A stretch of 64,000 nucleotides of DNA, from assembly GCA_963520375.1 (NCBI GenBank), contig CAUQQF010000004.1:62001-126000 (forward strand), read 5' to 3'. The notes beneath the pieces are model-generated. The model was not told where the DNA came from. It saw only the letters and a list, made by a program, of their open reading frames with translations, and did no database searches. A program made the translations under genes and the position numbers. Below, piece by piece: positions 50,949 through 59,258 of this stretch. Every line of letters starts with the position of its first letter. Within the stretch, counting starts at the first letter, position 1. The stretch is from JABCPE02 sp963520375 (GTDB lineage Bacteria; Bacteroidota; Bacteroidia; Flavobacteriales; Weeksellaceae).

Positions 50949-50956
50949 CAAAAATA
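50949..50956 (-). promoter_or_regulatory. -7 promoter element for uvrB
   Basis: TATTTTTG on the minus strand lies 16 bp before the ATG; no clear -33 element is seen. Confidence 0.4.
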
Positions 50957-51021
50957 CTTATTTTTTGATTTTTGAAAGTGTGGAGCGTTAATAATATATT
51001 AAAAAATGATGAAAGTCTTTT

Positions 51022-51047
51022 TTGTTACGAAAAAAATATTATATTTG
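51022..51047 (+). promoter_or_regulatory. Promoter of the first PepSY-like lipoprotein gene
   Basis: TTG (51022-51024) and TATATTTG (51040-51047) are separated by 15 bp. The region around the -7 element is almost identical to that of the second copy at 51809-51816. Confidence 0.6.
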
Positions 51048-51081
51048 CATATATTATTAATTATTTAAAATTTAGAACACA

Positions 51082-51675
51082 ATGAAAAAGACAGTTTTAG
51101 TTTTAGGTTGCTTATTAGCAATAGGATTTTCATCAGTATCTTGTAACAGAGATGATGGGTTACCAGAAACACAGGTGACACCAACGCCTCCAGCGCCAGC
51201 ACCAGCACCTCCAGCGCCAGCACTGCAGAGATCAGATCTTCCAAAACAAGCAGATCACTTGATCGCTTCAATGTTAGGAGAGAAAATTTATGATGCAGGT
51301 TCTGGTTATACTACTAAAAATACACCAAATCCTTTTGCTTCATCAGAGGTTTATACAGGAGTATCTGTTACATCTGTGACAAAATCAGCTACAGCAAACG
51401 CTGCTAATGGGGCTGTTTATCATGTAGTTTTATCAAATGGAATTGAGCTTGGATTCAAACAAGATGGTACATGGGCATATGTTGATGGAAAGACAAATGT
51501 ATTAAAATATTCAGTTTGGAATTACTTACCAGCACCTGTTAATGCTGCTATTAGAGCTTCTGCAAATTCTATCACTAATATTGTTAAGATAGAAATATCA
51601 ACTGCTGATGTTTATACAATAACATTCCAAGGTGGAGCTGTTGCTAAGTATAATGCAGATGGTACAGCTGCTTAA
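51082..51675 (+). CDS. PepSY-like lipoprotein, copy 1
   Basis: The 197 residues begin MKKTVLVLGCLLAIGFSSVSC with the lipobox Cys at 21. A Pro/Ala/Thr-rich linker (about 30-47) follows, then two copies of the PepSY-like (DUF2874-type) unit: LPKQADHLIASMLGEKIYDA with YHVVLSNGIELGFKQDGTW, and LPAPVNAAIRASANSITNIVKIE with YTITFQGGAVAKYNADGT. Such proteins are periplasmic or surface-anchored; the function is unknown. A paralogous unit lies immediately downstream. Confidence 0.88.
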   Translation: MKKTVLVLGCLLAIGFSSVSCNRDDGLPETQVTPTPPAPAPAPPAPALQRSDLPKQADHLIASMLGEKIYDAGSGYTTKNTPNPFASSEVYTGVSVTSVTKSATANAANGAVYHVVLSNGIELGFKQDGTWAYVDGKTNVLKYSVWNYLPAPVNAAIRASANSITNIVKIEISTADVYTITFQGGAVAKYNADGTAA

Positions 51676-51701
51676 TTTTCAGTAAGTAGAAATTATATTA
51701 T

Positions 51702-51740
51702 AAAAAAATCGTTTAGAGTTTATCTAAGCGATTTTTTATT
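51702..51740 (+). terminator. Terminator after lipoprotein copy 1
   Basis: AAAAATCGTTTAGA pairs with TCTAAGCGATTTTT around GTTTA and is followed by T residues. The same hairpin occurs after copy 2. Confidence 0.9.
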
Positions 51741-51808
51741 TTTTGATTAAAATAATAAAAAAATGTATATCAGATATTAAAAATCCTTTTTTATTATGAG
51801 AAAAATAT

Positions 51809-51816
51809 TATATTTG
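51809..51816 (+). promoter_or_regulatory. -7 promoter element of the second PepSY-like lipoprotein gene
   Basis: TATATTTG in a context (AAAATATTATATTTGCATAT) matching copy 1. The TTG at the -33 position of copy 1 is changed to TTA here. Confidence 0.6.
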
Positions 51817-51843
51817 CATATTATATTTAAAATTTATAACATA

Positions 51844-52461
51844 ATGAAAAAGACAATTTTAGTTTTAGGATGCCTATTAGCAATAGGATTTTCATCAGTA
51901 TCTTGTAATAGAGATGATATACCAGACACAGGACCATTTACAGAATCAAAAGTTGTAGAAACAGAGATTCAGAGATCAGATCTTCCTAAAAAAGTAGATC
52001 ATTATTTATCAGCAGTTTTAGGAGAGAATATGTATGATGCTACTTTTACCAATAAAAATGTAGCAAATCCATATGGTGGAACACAAGTTTATACTGGTGA
52101 AAGAGCAGCTAAAGTTACAAAACAAGTTCAAGATGGAGCAGTTATTCTTTATCAAGTGGTTTTATCAAATGGAGCTATATTAGGGTTTGATAAATCTGGT
52201 GATTGGGCTTATTTGAGAGGACATGAAGTAGAAGTAAATAAAAGAAAAGTAGTTCAACCACTTATAAAATCAGCATGGGATATGAGTCTTCCATCTGCAG
52301 TTCAAACATCTGTTGCGACTATTTCATCAACTGCAAATAATGAAATAATGAAGATAGAAATAGAAAATACATCAAAACATGGTATTGTTTATACCATAAC
52401 ATTAAAAAATGGTACTGTTAAGAAATATAAAAAAGATGGTACAGAACCAACTGAATCTTAA
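51844..52461 (+). CDS. PepSY-like lipoprotein, copy 2
   Basis: The frame opens at 51796, but that start lies upstream of the promoter; the ATG at 51844 gives MKKTILVLGCLLAIGFSSVSC, nearly identical to copy 1. The 205 residues lack the Pro/Ala linker but keep RSDLPKKVDHYLSAVLGENMYDA, YQVVLSNGAILGFDKSGDWAY and the second unit ending YTITLKNGTVKKYKKDGT. The signal peptide is more conserved than the mature part. It is a tandem duplicate of the preceding gene. Confidence 0.88.
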   Translation: MKKTILVLGCLLAIGFSSVSCNRDDIPDTGPFTESKVVETEIQRSDLPKKVDHYLSAVLGENMYDATFTNKNVANPYGGTQVYTGERAAKVTKQVQDGAVILYQVVLSNGAILGFDKSGDWAYLRGHEVEVNKRKVVQPLIKSAWDMSLPSAVQTSVATISSTANNEIMKIEIENTSKHGIVYTITLKNGTVKKYKKDGTEPTES

Positions 52462-52484
52462 TTTTCAATAAAAGAAAATAATTA

Positions 52485-52525
52485 TAAAAAAATCGTTTAG
52501 AGTTTATCTAAGCGATTTTTTATTT
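52485..52525 (+). terminator. Terminator after lipoprotein copy 2
   Basis: Same stem as at 51702-51740: ATCGTTTAGA with TCTAAGCGAT around GTTTA, followed by a T-rich tract. Confidence 0.9.
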
Positions 52526-52535
52526 TAGTGCAAAA

Positions 52536-52566
52536 TAAAAATCCCCATAAGAAATAGGGATTTTCA
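52536..52566 (-). terminator. Terminator of ilvE
   Basis: AAAATCCC (52538-52545) pairs with GGGATTTT (52557-52564) on the ilvE side of the gap between converging genes. Confidence 0.7.
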
Positions 52567-52579
52567 TTTTGATATTTAA

Positions 52580-53641
52580 TTAGTATTTTTTCTCAACTAA
52601 AACTCTCCATCCGAAAGGATCTTCGGCTAGGTTAGTTTGTATGTTGATGAGGTCTCTTTTTAGAGTAAGAGCAAAACTTTCCTCCTCGCTTAGTTTAGGC
52701 AATTCAAGTCTTTCATCATTGTAGCCAATAGCTTCGAAAGAGCTGGTAACCACGGCAGTTCCTACTCCCCATACTTCTTTAAGAGTTCCATTTCTATGAG
52801 CGTTTACCACATCTTCTACAGCGATGTCGCCTACTACTACATTGATGCCTCTTCTCTGTGCCAACTGGATAATACTGTCTCTGGTAACTCCATCTAGGAT
52901 TCTGTCAGATGTTTTAGGCGTATAGATAGTATCGCCTATTCTTACCATTACATTCATCGTTCCACTTTCCTCAAAGTATTTATGAGTAGCATCATCAGTC
53001 CAGATAATCTGCTGATATCCTTCCTCGTTTGCTAATTGTGTAGGGTAGAACGCTCCAGCGTAGTTACCCGCAGCTTTAGCAAATCCAACTCCGCCATTCG
53101 CAGCTCTAGAGTAGTAGTCAGAGATTTTTGCAGAAACAGGAGCTGTGTAGTAGCTTTTAGCAACGGTAGCCAAGATAGCAAACATATATTTGTTAGCAGG
53201 TCTAGCCATAAGAGCTTCTTCAGTAGCGAAGATTACAGGTCTAAGATACAGTGAGAACCCTTCTCCGAAAGGTACCCAGTTTCTCTCTACATCTACTAGG
53301 ACTTTTAGTCCTTCCATGAAAACTTCTTCTGGAATGGCAGGCATAGCGAGTCGCTTGGTAGATTTGTTAATTCTTGCGAAGTTCTTCTCTGGACGGAATA
53401 AGAAAACATTGTCATCTTTGTCCTTGTAGGCTTTCATTCCTTCGAAACAAGCCTGACCATAATGTACTCCCATCATCGCAGGAGAAAACTCCATTTTTCC
53501 ATATGGCATAAGTCTAGGCTCGCCCCATTTTCCATTTTCGTATTCACAAACTATCATGTGGTCTGTAAAACCACTTCCGAAAGTTAAATTGTCCTTGTCA
53601 ATAGTCTCTAAGCGAGATTTTTCTACTTTTTGAATAATCAT
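52580..53641 (-). CDS. ilvE: Branched-chain amino acid aminotransferase
   Basis: This PLP enzyme interconverts Val, Leu and Ile with their 2-keto acids. The 353 residues belong to the long type II BCAT group: GVHYGQACFEGMKAYK with RPEKNFARINKSTKRLAMP, the catalytic-lysine region AAGNYAGAFYPTQLANEEGY, the EESGTMNVMVRIG motif and RILDGVTRDSIIQLA. No other ilv genes are nearby. Its promoter faces that of mnmD. Confidence 0.96.
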   Translation of the reverse strand: MIIQKVEKSRLETIDKDNLTFGSGFTDHMIVCEYENGKWGEPRLMPYGKMEFSPAMMGVHYGQACFEGMKAYKDKDDNVFLFRPEKNFARINKSTKRLAMPAIPEEVFMEGLKVLVDVERNWVPFGEGFSLYLRPVIFATEEALMARPANKYMFAILATVAKSYYTAPVSAKISDYYSRAANGGVGFAKAAGNYAGAFYPTQLANEEGYQQIIWTDDATHKYFEESGTMNVMVRIGDTIYTPKTSDRILDGVTRDSIIQLAQRRGINVVVGDIAVEDVVNAHRNGTLKEVWGVGTAVVTSSFEAIGYNDERLELPKLSEEESFALTLKRDLINIQTNLAEDPFGWRVLVEKKY

Positions 53642-53668
53642 AGTAATAAAACTTTAATTGATGAACTA

Positions 53669-53676
53669 CAAAGGTA
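53669..53676 (-). promoter_or_regulatory. -7 promoter element for ilvE
   Basis: TACCTTTG on the minus strand lies 27 bp before the ATG. It is divergent from the mnmD element. Confidence 0.5.
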
Positions 53677-53699
53677 ATCATTTATTTTAAAATAAGTTT

Positions 53700-53707
53700 T
53701 ACTTTTG
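53700..53707 (+). promoter_or_regulatory. -7 element predicting a leaderless mnmD mRNA
   Basis: TACTTTTG ends four bases before the mnmD ATG, so transcription would start at the start codon itself. Confidence 0.45.
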
Positions 53708-53711
53708 CCCT

Positions 53712-54383
53712 ATGAAAAGAATCGTGAAAACCACAGGAGACAACAGCAGAACGCTTTATATAGAAGAGCTGGACGAGTGCTACCACTCGCATCATGGGGC
53801 ATTGCAGGAGGCGGAGCATGTTTTTATAAAAAACGGATTAGAAAAACAGGATAAAAAAGAAATCAATATCTTGGAAATGGGCTTTGGGACGGGGCTGAAT
53901 GTCTTGGTAACATTGCAAAAATTCCTTCAATCAACGGATTTGAAAATCAACTATTATTCATTGGAGAAGTATCCCATTAGTCAGGAAGAAGCTCAAAATT
54001 TGGATTATGGAAAATTGTTTGAAAATCCAGTGATAAACGAAGCTTATACCGAAATTCATAGCTGTGAATGGGAAAAGCTGGTTCAGATTCAACCTAATTT
54101 CTTTTTGAAAAAGATAAAAACTGATTTTTTTGAATTGGATAAAATAGAACTTCCTGAGATAGATTTGGTGTATTATGATTGTTTCGGAGCGAGGGTTCAG
54201 CCCGATTTATGGGAGAAACCGCTGTTTGAATTGGTTAAAACAAAAATGAAAAAAGGAGGGCTTTTGACAACATATTCTTCTAAAGGAAGTGTCAGAAGGG
54301 CTTTGCAAGAGTTAGGATTTGAGGTTCAGAAGCTGGATGGTCCCAAAGGAAAGCGTGAAATGCTCAATGCTATTTTATTATAA
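53712..54383 (+). CDS. mnmD: tRNA (5-methylaminomethyl-2-thiouridine) methyltransferase MnmD
   Basis: MnmD catalyses the last methylation of mnm5s2U34 in tRNA wobble positions; in many bacteria it is fused to MnmC1 but here stands alone. The 223 residues have the early DECYHSHHGALQEAEHVFI motif, the SAM-binding NILEMGFGTGLNVL, the YYDCFGARVQPDLW substrate motif and KKGGLLTTYSSKGSVRRALQ in two parts. Length fits the stand-alone form. Confidence 0.93.
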   Translation: MKRIVKTTGDNSRTLYIEELDECYHSHHGALQEAEHVFIKNGLEKQDKKEINILEMGFGTGLNVLVTLQKFLQSTDLKINYYSLEKYPISQEEAQNLDYGKLFENPVINEAYTEIHSCEWEKLVQIQPNFFLKKIKTDFFELDKIELPEIDLVYYDCFGARVQPDLWEKPLFELVKTKMKKGGLLTTYSSKGSVRRALQELGFEVQKLDGPKGKREMLNAILL

Positions 54384-54390
54384 AACAAAA

Positions 54391-54418
54391 AACCCTTAGA
54401 TTTTTCTAAGGGATTGTT
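54391..54418. terminator. Terminator between mnmD and the outer-membrane protein gene
   Basis: CCCTTAGA (54393-54400) pairs with TCTAAGGG (54405-54412) around TTTT, between A-rich and T-rich flanks. Confidence 0.75.
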
Positions 54419-54433
54419 TATTATTTTAAATTT

Positions 54434-54913
54434 TTAGAAAGTAACTCTCATACCAAGTCCGAATCTTGCTGCATCAAAATCAGAGTTTCCTGTGTAGAAC
54501 CAAATTCTAGGTCTCCAGTCGAAAAATATCCCTAGTGGAGCTCCTGGAATCTTGAAATCTATACCAGCAGCAGGCGCAAGAGAGAATATAGTGTTCCCCC
54601 CTCCTTTAGGGAAAGAAATACCAGGGCCCATACCAATATACCAAGCTAATCCTCTTGCAGAACCTCCAAATTGTTGTTCATAATGATACATAAAGCTAAG
54701 GTGAGTAGCACCTCTTCCAAATAATACTGCAAATTCTCCTGCATGATTTGAAGCAAAGAAATGTTTAACATGAGGACCAACTACAGTTCCATCTCCTACA
54801 TCAGCAAGAATACCAATTCCTGTGTTATAGGTTGAACCTCTCTGTGCATTCATTTTTGATAATCCAAAAGAAAGCACCATCAAAATGCTTAATAATTTTA
54901 CTACCTTTTTCAT
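54434..54913 (-). CDS. Small outer-membrane beta-barrel-like protein
   Basis: The 159 residues start with a signal peptide ending MNAQ (residue 23). The mature part alternates hydrophobic and polar residues with many Gly and aromatic positions, as in an eight-stranded beta barrel, and ends with a terminal aromatic (RFGLGMRVTF), the usual BAM signal. It is a probable small outer-membrane protein; the specific role is unknown. Confidence 0.82.
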   Translation of the reverse strand: MKKVVKLLSILMVLSFGLSKMNAQRGSTYNTGIGILADVGDGTVVGPHVKHFFASNHAGEFAVLFGRGATHLSFMYHYEQQFGGSARGLAWYIGMGPGISFPKGGGNTIFSLAPAAGIDFKIPGAPLGIFFDWRPRIWFYTGNSDFDAARFGLGMRVTF

Positions 54914-54932
54914 AATTAGAAATTTAATTTTT

Positions 54933-54964
54933 CAAACTTACTAATAATTAACGAGAAAAGACAA
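54933..54964 (-). promoter_or_regulatory. Promoter of the small outer-membrane protein gene
   Basis: On the minus strand TTG (54962-54964) is followed after 21 bp by TAAGTTTG (54933-54940). Confidence 0.6.
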
Positions 54965-55039
54965 AGTTTATTATACTTTTATAAAAAAATCCCTAATTTT
55001 GGGGAGATTTTTAGCGTGTGATTTATAACTTATATAATT

Positions 55040-55525
55040 ATGGCAGAAAATTTATTTATCCCAGAAAATGGAACAAAAATAGAAAAATACGAAGCGCTAT
55101 TGCCTCAGCTGGAAGCTCTTGTAGAGGGCGAAACGGATCTGACGGCTAATTTGGCCAATGTTTCTTCGGCGCTGCATCAGGTTTTTTCTTGGTGGTGGGT
55201 AGGATTTTATTGGGTGAAAAATGAAGAACTAGTTTTGGCGCCATTCCAAGGGCCGATAGCTTGTACTAGGATAGAGTTTGGTAAGGGTGTTTGTGGAACA
55301 GCTTGGAAAGAGGAAAAATCCCAGCTGGTTCCTGATGTGGAAAAATTCCCTGGTCATATCGCGTGTAGTTCTGCTACCAAATCAGAAATCGTAGTTCCTG
55401 TTTTTGATAAGAATAGGAAAGTCGTAGGTGTTCTAGATGTGGATAGCGAACAGTATGGAACACTAGATGAAACGGATGTATTTTATTTAGAAAAGGTGGC
55501 AGAGATAGTTTCTGCGAAAATCTAA
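55040..55525 (+). CDS. msrC: Free methionine-R-sulfoxide reductase (GAF domain)
   Basis: This cytosolic enzyme reduces free Met-R-sulfoxide using a thiol relay. The 161 residues are a single GAF domain with Cys75, Cys85 and Cys109 (GPIACTRIEFGKGVCGTAW, HIACSSATKSEIVVP); their spacing of 10 and 24 matches the E. coli fRMsr cysteines. VVGVLDVDSEQYG closes the domain. It belongs to oxidative-stress defence. Confidence 0.93.
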   Translation: MAENLFIPENGTKIEKYEALLPQLEALVEGETDLTANLANVSSALHQVFSWWWVGFYWVKNEELVLAPFQGPIACTRIEFGKGVCGTAWKEEKSQLVPDVEKFPGHIACSSATKSEIVVPVFDKNRKVVGVLDVDSEQYGTLDETDVFYLEKVAEIVSAKI

Positions 55526-55540
55526 ACATGGGTTTAGATT

Positions 55541-56221
55541 TTATTCTTTTCCTTTAACAGAGAATTTTTCGTAGCCAGTGTAGGGTTTTAGGTAGCCCTG
55601 TTGCCAGTTGGAAATCAGCAGACTTTCCAGATATTCATCATCTCTGTATTTGCGTGGGTTGTATTCCTTTTTGAGGTCTATGTCGGCTACATTTCCCTGT
55701 ACATTCCACAGAAAAGCATTAAAACCGCCTTTGAGTTCTTTTATTAGTTCATAGACCGTTTTTCCTGTCGAACGGTTCATAAGTTTCGCGAAAATCTGCC
55801 CTTCAGAGGTGGTCAAATCCCTTAGTTTGGTTTCGTATTGTGAAGCCAGTTCTTTTTGTTTTTCTCTTATGTGTTTTCTTTTTTCTCCTCCTTTCATGTT
55901 TTGTATATCGGCCTGCAAACTGCGGTATTGCTCTAATGCAGTGAGAAACAGAGGATACACACGAGAGAGTTTTTTGTTAAGGAAAAAGTAATAATTTCGG
56001 TCAAGCTGGTTGTTGAATTTCGGTTTTGCTCCAAGGTATAGTTCATCCATGATGACTATCCGTTCTCCATCGATTTCATAAACTTTGGCTTTCAGAACAT
56101 TGTCATAATAATATTCTTTTCCATATTCATCTATTAACATTTCTGTATTGGGTTTTTCCTGAGCGTTTAGAATAAGCCCGAAACAAATAAGAAATAAATA
56201 GTGTAGTTTATAAAAAATCAT
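55541..56221 (-). CDS. Exported DUF4294 family protein
   Basis: The start at 56221 (MIFYKLHYLFLICFGLILNAQ) gives a good signal peptide and the frame upstream is not coding-like. The 226 residues show the DUF4294 pattern: DELYLGAKPKFNNQLDRNYYFFLNKKLSRVYP in parts, a Lys/Glu-rich helical middle, then TSEGQIFAKLMNRSTGKTVYELIKELKGGFNAFLWN region. The family is nearly restricted to Bacteroidota and has no known function. It is divergent from the M42 gene with only about 50 bp between starts. Confidence 0.85.
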   Translation of the reverse strand: MIFYKLHYLFLICFGLILNAQEKPNTEMLIDEYGKEYYYDNVLKAKVYEIDGERIVIMDELYLGAKPKFNNQLDRNYYFFLNKKLSRVYPLFLTALEQYRSLQADIQNMKGGEKRKHIREKQKELASQYETKLRDLTTSEGQIFAKLMNRSTGKTVYELIKELKGGFNAFLWNVQGNVADIDLKKEYNPRKYRDDEYLESLLISNWQQGYLKPYTGYEKFSVKGKE

Positions 56222-56273
56222 TACTTTTACATCAATTTTTAATTTATTCAACAATACAAAAATCATTCCTTTT

Positions 56274-57350
56274 ATGGTTAAATTTAAAAAAGAATCGTTA
56301 GAATTTTTAGAAAAATATTTAAATACAGCATCTCCCACAGGATTTGAACAAAACGGGCAGCAGCTTTGGTGTGACTATATCAGCCCTTTTGTGGACAAAG
56401 TGGAGGTGGATTATTACGGAACGGCATACGGAATTATCAATCCTAAAGCTGAGTTCAAAGTCGTGATAGAAGCCCACGCTGACGAAATCTCTTGGTATGT
56501 AAACTATATCACGGATGATGGACTGATTTATGTTATTAGAAATGGTGGTTCAGACCAAGTCATCGCTCCATCTAAAGTGGTCAATATTCATGGTAAAAAA
56601 GGCGTAGTGAAGGGAGTTTTCGGCTGGCCTGCTATTCACACAAGAGCTAATCAGAACGAGCCAACACCTAAATTGGACAATATTTTCATTGACTGCGGAG
56701 CGACTACCAAGGAGGAAGTAGAGGAGCTGGGTATCCATGTAGGTTGTATGATTACTTACCCAGATGAGTTCTTTGAGCTGAATGACAGATATTTTGTTTG
56801 CAGAGCATTGGACAATAGAATGGGAGGTTTCATGATTGCTGAGGTGGCTCGTATGCTGAAAGAAAACAAGAAAAAACTGCCGTTTGGGCTTTATATTACC
56901 AATTCTGTTCAGGAAGAAATCGGGCTTCGTGGAGCGGAAATGATAACTGAACGCATAAAACCAAATATTGCGATAGTTACGGATGTTACCCACGATACTA
57001 CCACTCCGATGATTGAGAAAAAGAAAGAAGGCGACCAAAAATGTGGAGCAGGGCCTGTAATCGCCTATGCGCCAGCAGTGCATCACAAAGTAAGAGATTT
57101 GATAATAGAAACTGCCGAGAGAAATAACATTCCGTTCCAAAGAGCAGCGTGTAGCAGGGCTACAGGAACGGATACGGATGCCTTTGCTTATTCTAATGGA
57201 GGGATTCCATCGGCACTGATTTCTTTGCCGCTTAGATATATGCATACTACGGTAGAAATGGTGGATAAGAAAGATGTGAGCGATATTATAAAATTGATTT
57301 ACAATACTTTATTACAAATTAAACCTAAAATAGAACTAAAATATTTTTAG
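56274..57350 (+). CDS. M42 family metallopeptidase (glutamyl aminopeptidase type)
   Basis: This is a di-metal aminopeptidase that forms large tetrahedral particles. The 358 residues have the family ligands: His in VVIEAHADEISW, Asp in RALDNRMGGF, the Glu pair in NSVQEEIGLRG, Asp in IVTDVTHDT and His in LRYMHTTVEMVD. The PDZ-like insertion is at about 70-160. It is cytosolic. MerR-type gene 57366 follows after 15 bp, so they may be cotranscribed. Confidence 0.93.
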   Translation: MVKFKKESLEFLEKYLNTASPTGFEQNGQQLWCDYISPFVDKVEVDYYGTAYGIINPKAEFKVVIEAHADEISWYVNYITDDGLIYVIRNGGSDQVIAPSKVVNIHGKKGVVKGVFGWPAIHTRANQNEPTPKLDNIFIDCGATTKEEVEELGIHVGCMITYPDEFFELNDRYFVCRALDNRMGGFMIAEVARMLKENKKKLPFGLYITNSVQEEIGLRGAEMITERIKPNIAIVTDVTHDTTTPMIEKKKEGDQKCGAGPVIAYAPAVHHKVRDLIIETAERNNIPFQRAACSRATGTDTDAFAYSNGGIPSALISLPLRYMHTTVEMVDKKDVSDIIKLIYNTLLQIKPKIELKYF

Positions 57351-57365
57351 TAAAAATTAAAAATT

Positions 57366-57704
57366 ATGAAAATCAATCTTCCAGATAAACTGTATTATTC
57401 AATAGGAGAGGTGGCGTTGGCTTTCGGGGTCAATGCATCACTGCTCCGCTATTGGGAGAAAGAATTTCCCATTCTCAATCCTAAAAAAAACAAGAAAGGA
57501 ACCCGCTATTTCACGCCAGAGGATATTAAAAACTTGAAGATTATTTATCATTTGGTCAAAGAAAAAGGCTACACGCTGGATGGAGCTCGTATTGCGCTGG
57601 TAACCAATGATAAAATAGAGGAAAGTGTAAATATCATAGAAAGGCTGGAATTTGTTAAAAGTGAACTAAATAAGCTAAAAAATTCACTAATTGACAAAGA
57701 ATAG
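57366..57704 (+). CDS. MerR family HTH regulator
   Basis: The 112 residues contain a winged-HTH of the MerR type: YYSIGEVALAFGVNASLLRYWEKEFPILNPKKNKKGTRYFTPEDI read in segments from residue 9 to 54. A coiled-coil helix follows (IIERLEFVKSELNKLKNSL) that would mediate dimerisation. No effector domain is present. The regulated genes are unknown; it lies just after the M42 gene and 70 bp before the POT transporter gene. Confidence 0.92.
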   Translation: MKINLPDKLYYSIGEVALAFGVNASLLRYWEKEFPILNPKKNKKGTRYFTPEDIKNLKIIYHLVKEKGYTLDGARIALVTNDKIEESVNIIERLEFVKSELNKLKNSLIDKE

Positions 57705-57715
57705 GCATAAATATA

Positions 57716-57747
57716 TTGTTTAATTCTAAAAAATAGTTTTATATTTG
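57716..57747 (+). promoter_or_regulatory. Promoter of the POT transporter gene
   Basis: TTG (57716-57718) is followed after 21 bp by TATATTTG (57740-57747), 26 bp before the ATG. Confidence 0.65.
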
Positions 57748-57773
57748 CTATCCAAAAAATATAATAAATCATT

Positions 57774-59153
57774 ATGGAAGTAGTTCAACAGAAGAAGGGA
57801 CATCCTAAAGGACTTTACCTCTTGTTTTTTACTGAGATGTGGGAGCGTTTCAGTTATTATGGAATGCGTGCGATACTCATGTATTATCTCACGAAAACAT
57901 ATTTGCAGGGAGGATTAGGAATAAACTCAGCAGAAGCAAGTATTATTTATGGTAACTTTACGGGATTAGTGTATTTTACACCATTGATTGGCGGTTGGTT
58001 AGCAGATAAATATCTAGGACAGAGATTAGCTGTTACTATTGGCGGGATTACGATGATGTTCGGGCAGTTTGCTCTTTTTCTAATGAATAATATGACAGGG
58101 CTTTATATTGGGCTATTGTTATTAATTATAGGTAATGGGTTCTTTAAACCTAATATTTCTATACTGGTAGGAAAATTATATAAAGATGGAGATGAAAGAA
58201 GAGACTCTGCATTTTCTATTTTTTATATGGGGATAAATTTAGGTGCATTAATAGCTCCTATCGTAATAGGAGTCTTGACAGATGATATTTTTGCAGCTAA
58301 GGATAATAGCGGAGAAATAATATCTTATGGGTACAGATATGGATTTTTAGCATCATCTATTGGTATGTTATTAGGGCAGGTGGTATTTAATTTGTTAGCC
58401 CCTAAATATTTAGGAGAAATAGGAACAAAACCTGTTGCAAAATTGGAAAAACAGGAGGAAGGGCAACAAGTAGATACTTTAAATAAAGAAGAAAAAGATA
58501 AAATAAGTGTAATATTTATTTTATTCTTATTTGCAGTATTCTTTTGGGCTGGATTTGAACAAGCGGGTTCTTCAATAGCATTATATACAGATAATTATAT
58601 TGATAGAGATATTACATTACCATTTATTGGAGATTGGACGATTCCTTCATCTTGGTTTCAGTCAGTAAACCCTTTCTTCGTTGTTACTTTAGCTCCATTG
58701 TTTGCAATGTTTTGGAGTTCTCCTCTAGGGAGAAAAATATCTACACCTATTAAAATGGGGGTGGGGATGGTCATTCTAGGAATAGGTTTTTGGTTCATGT
58801 TAGGTGCCGTTTCAGAGAGAGGCGGCGATATAAAAGATACAGCAGTAAAGGCGAGTCTTTTTTGGTTAGTAATGACATATTTTATACATACAGTAGGGGA
58901 ATTATGTATTTCGCCAGTGGGGCTTTCAGTGGTGACTAAACTTTCTCCACCAAAATTAGCATCAGTGCTTATGGCGGTATGGATGTTGTCATCTTCGGTT
59001 GCTAATTTCTTGGGAGGATTTATTGCTGCTTATGTTGAAAAAATGGGAGCAGGGCAAATTTTCACATATATTTCAGGATTTGTCATTGTTTGCGGAGTAT
59101 TGCTTATATTGCTTAACAAACCTATCAGTAAAATGATGCACGGAGTGAAATAA
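57774..59153 (+). CDS. POT family proton-coupled peptide transporter
   Basis: This inner-membrane importer of di- and tripeptides has 459 residues and about 12-14 membrane segments. It shows the FTEMWERFSYYGMRAILMYYL motif with the ExxER proton-coupling residues, GGWLADKYLGQR, the FSIFYMGINLGALIAP PTR2 signature and FWAGFEQAGSSIALYTD. It fits with the peptidases nearby (DPP5-like, M3, M42) in a peptide-based nutrition. Confidence 0.95.
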   Translation: MEVVQQKKGHPKGLYLLFFTEMWERFSYYGMRAILMYYLTKTYLQGGLGINSAEASIIYGNFTGLVYFTPLIGGWLADKYLGQRLAVTIGGITMMFGQFALFLMNNMTGLYIGLLLLIIGNGFFKPNISILVGKLYKDGDERRDSAFSIFYMGINLGALIAPIVIGVLTDDIFAAKDNSGEIISYGYRYGFLASSIGMLLGQVVFNLLAPKYLGEIGTKPVAKLEKQEEGQQVDTLNKEEKDKISVIFILFLFAVFFWAGFEQAGSSIALYTDNYIDRDITLPFIGDWTIPSSWFQSVNPFFVVTLAPLFAMFWSSPLGRKISTPIKMGVGMVILGIGFWFMLGAVSERGGDIKDTAVKASLFWLVMTYFIHTVGELCISPVGLSVVTKLSPPKLASVLMAVWMLSSSVANFLGGFIAAYVEKMGAGQIFTYISGFVIVCGVLLILLNKPISKMMHGVK

Positions 59154-59176
59154 ATGAAATTTTGTTAAATAAAGTA

Positions 59177-59210
59177 TAAAAGACCGTTAAATTTCGGTCT
59201 TTTATTTTTT
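59177..59210 (+). terminator. Terminator of the POT transporter gene
   Basis: AAAGACCG (59179-59186) pairs with CGGTCTTT (59195-59202), followed by a T-rich tract. Confidence 0.8.
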
Positions 59211-59234
59211 GAAAGAAAAAAGTTTTTATATTTG
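59209..59234 (+). promoter_or_regulatory. Promoter of the thioredoxin-like gene
   Basis: TTG (59209-59211) and TATATTTG (59227-59234) are separated by 15 bp; the ATG lies 24 bp further on. Confidence 0.5.
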
Positions 59235-59258
59235 TCGTTTATAAATTTTAGTATTCTA

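Noticed and set aside
51180..51235. Short CCAGCGCCAGCACC-type repeats resembling a small direct-repeat array
   Set aside because: They encode the Pro/Ala linker of the lipoprotein, lie in frame and have no spacers; not a CRISPR array.
52536..53711. T-box or attenuator control of ilvE
   Set aside because: The leader is too short (about 22 bases from the predicted start) to hold such structures.
56550..57245. 231-codon minus-strand frame opposite the M42 peptidase gene
   Set aside because: Composition rich in Ser, His, Arg and Phe is typical of an antisense shadow; no promoter or homologous motif.
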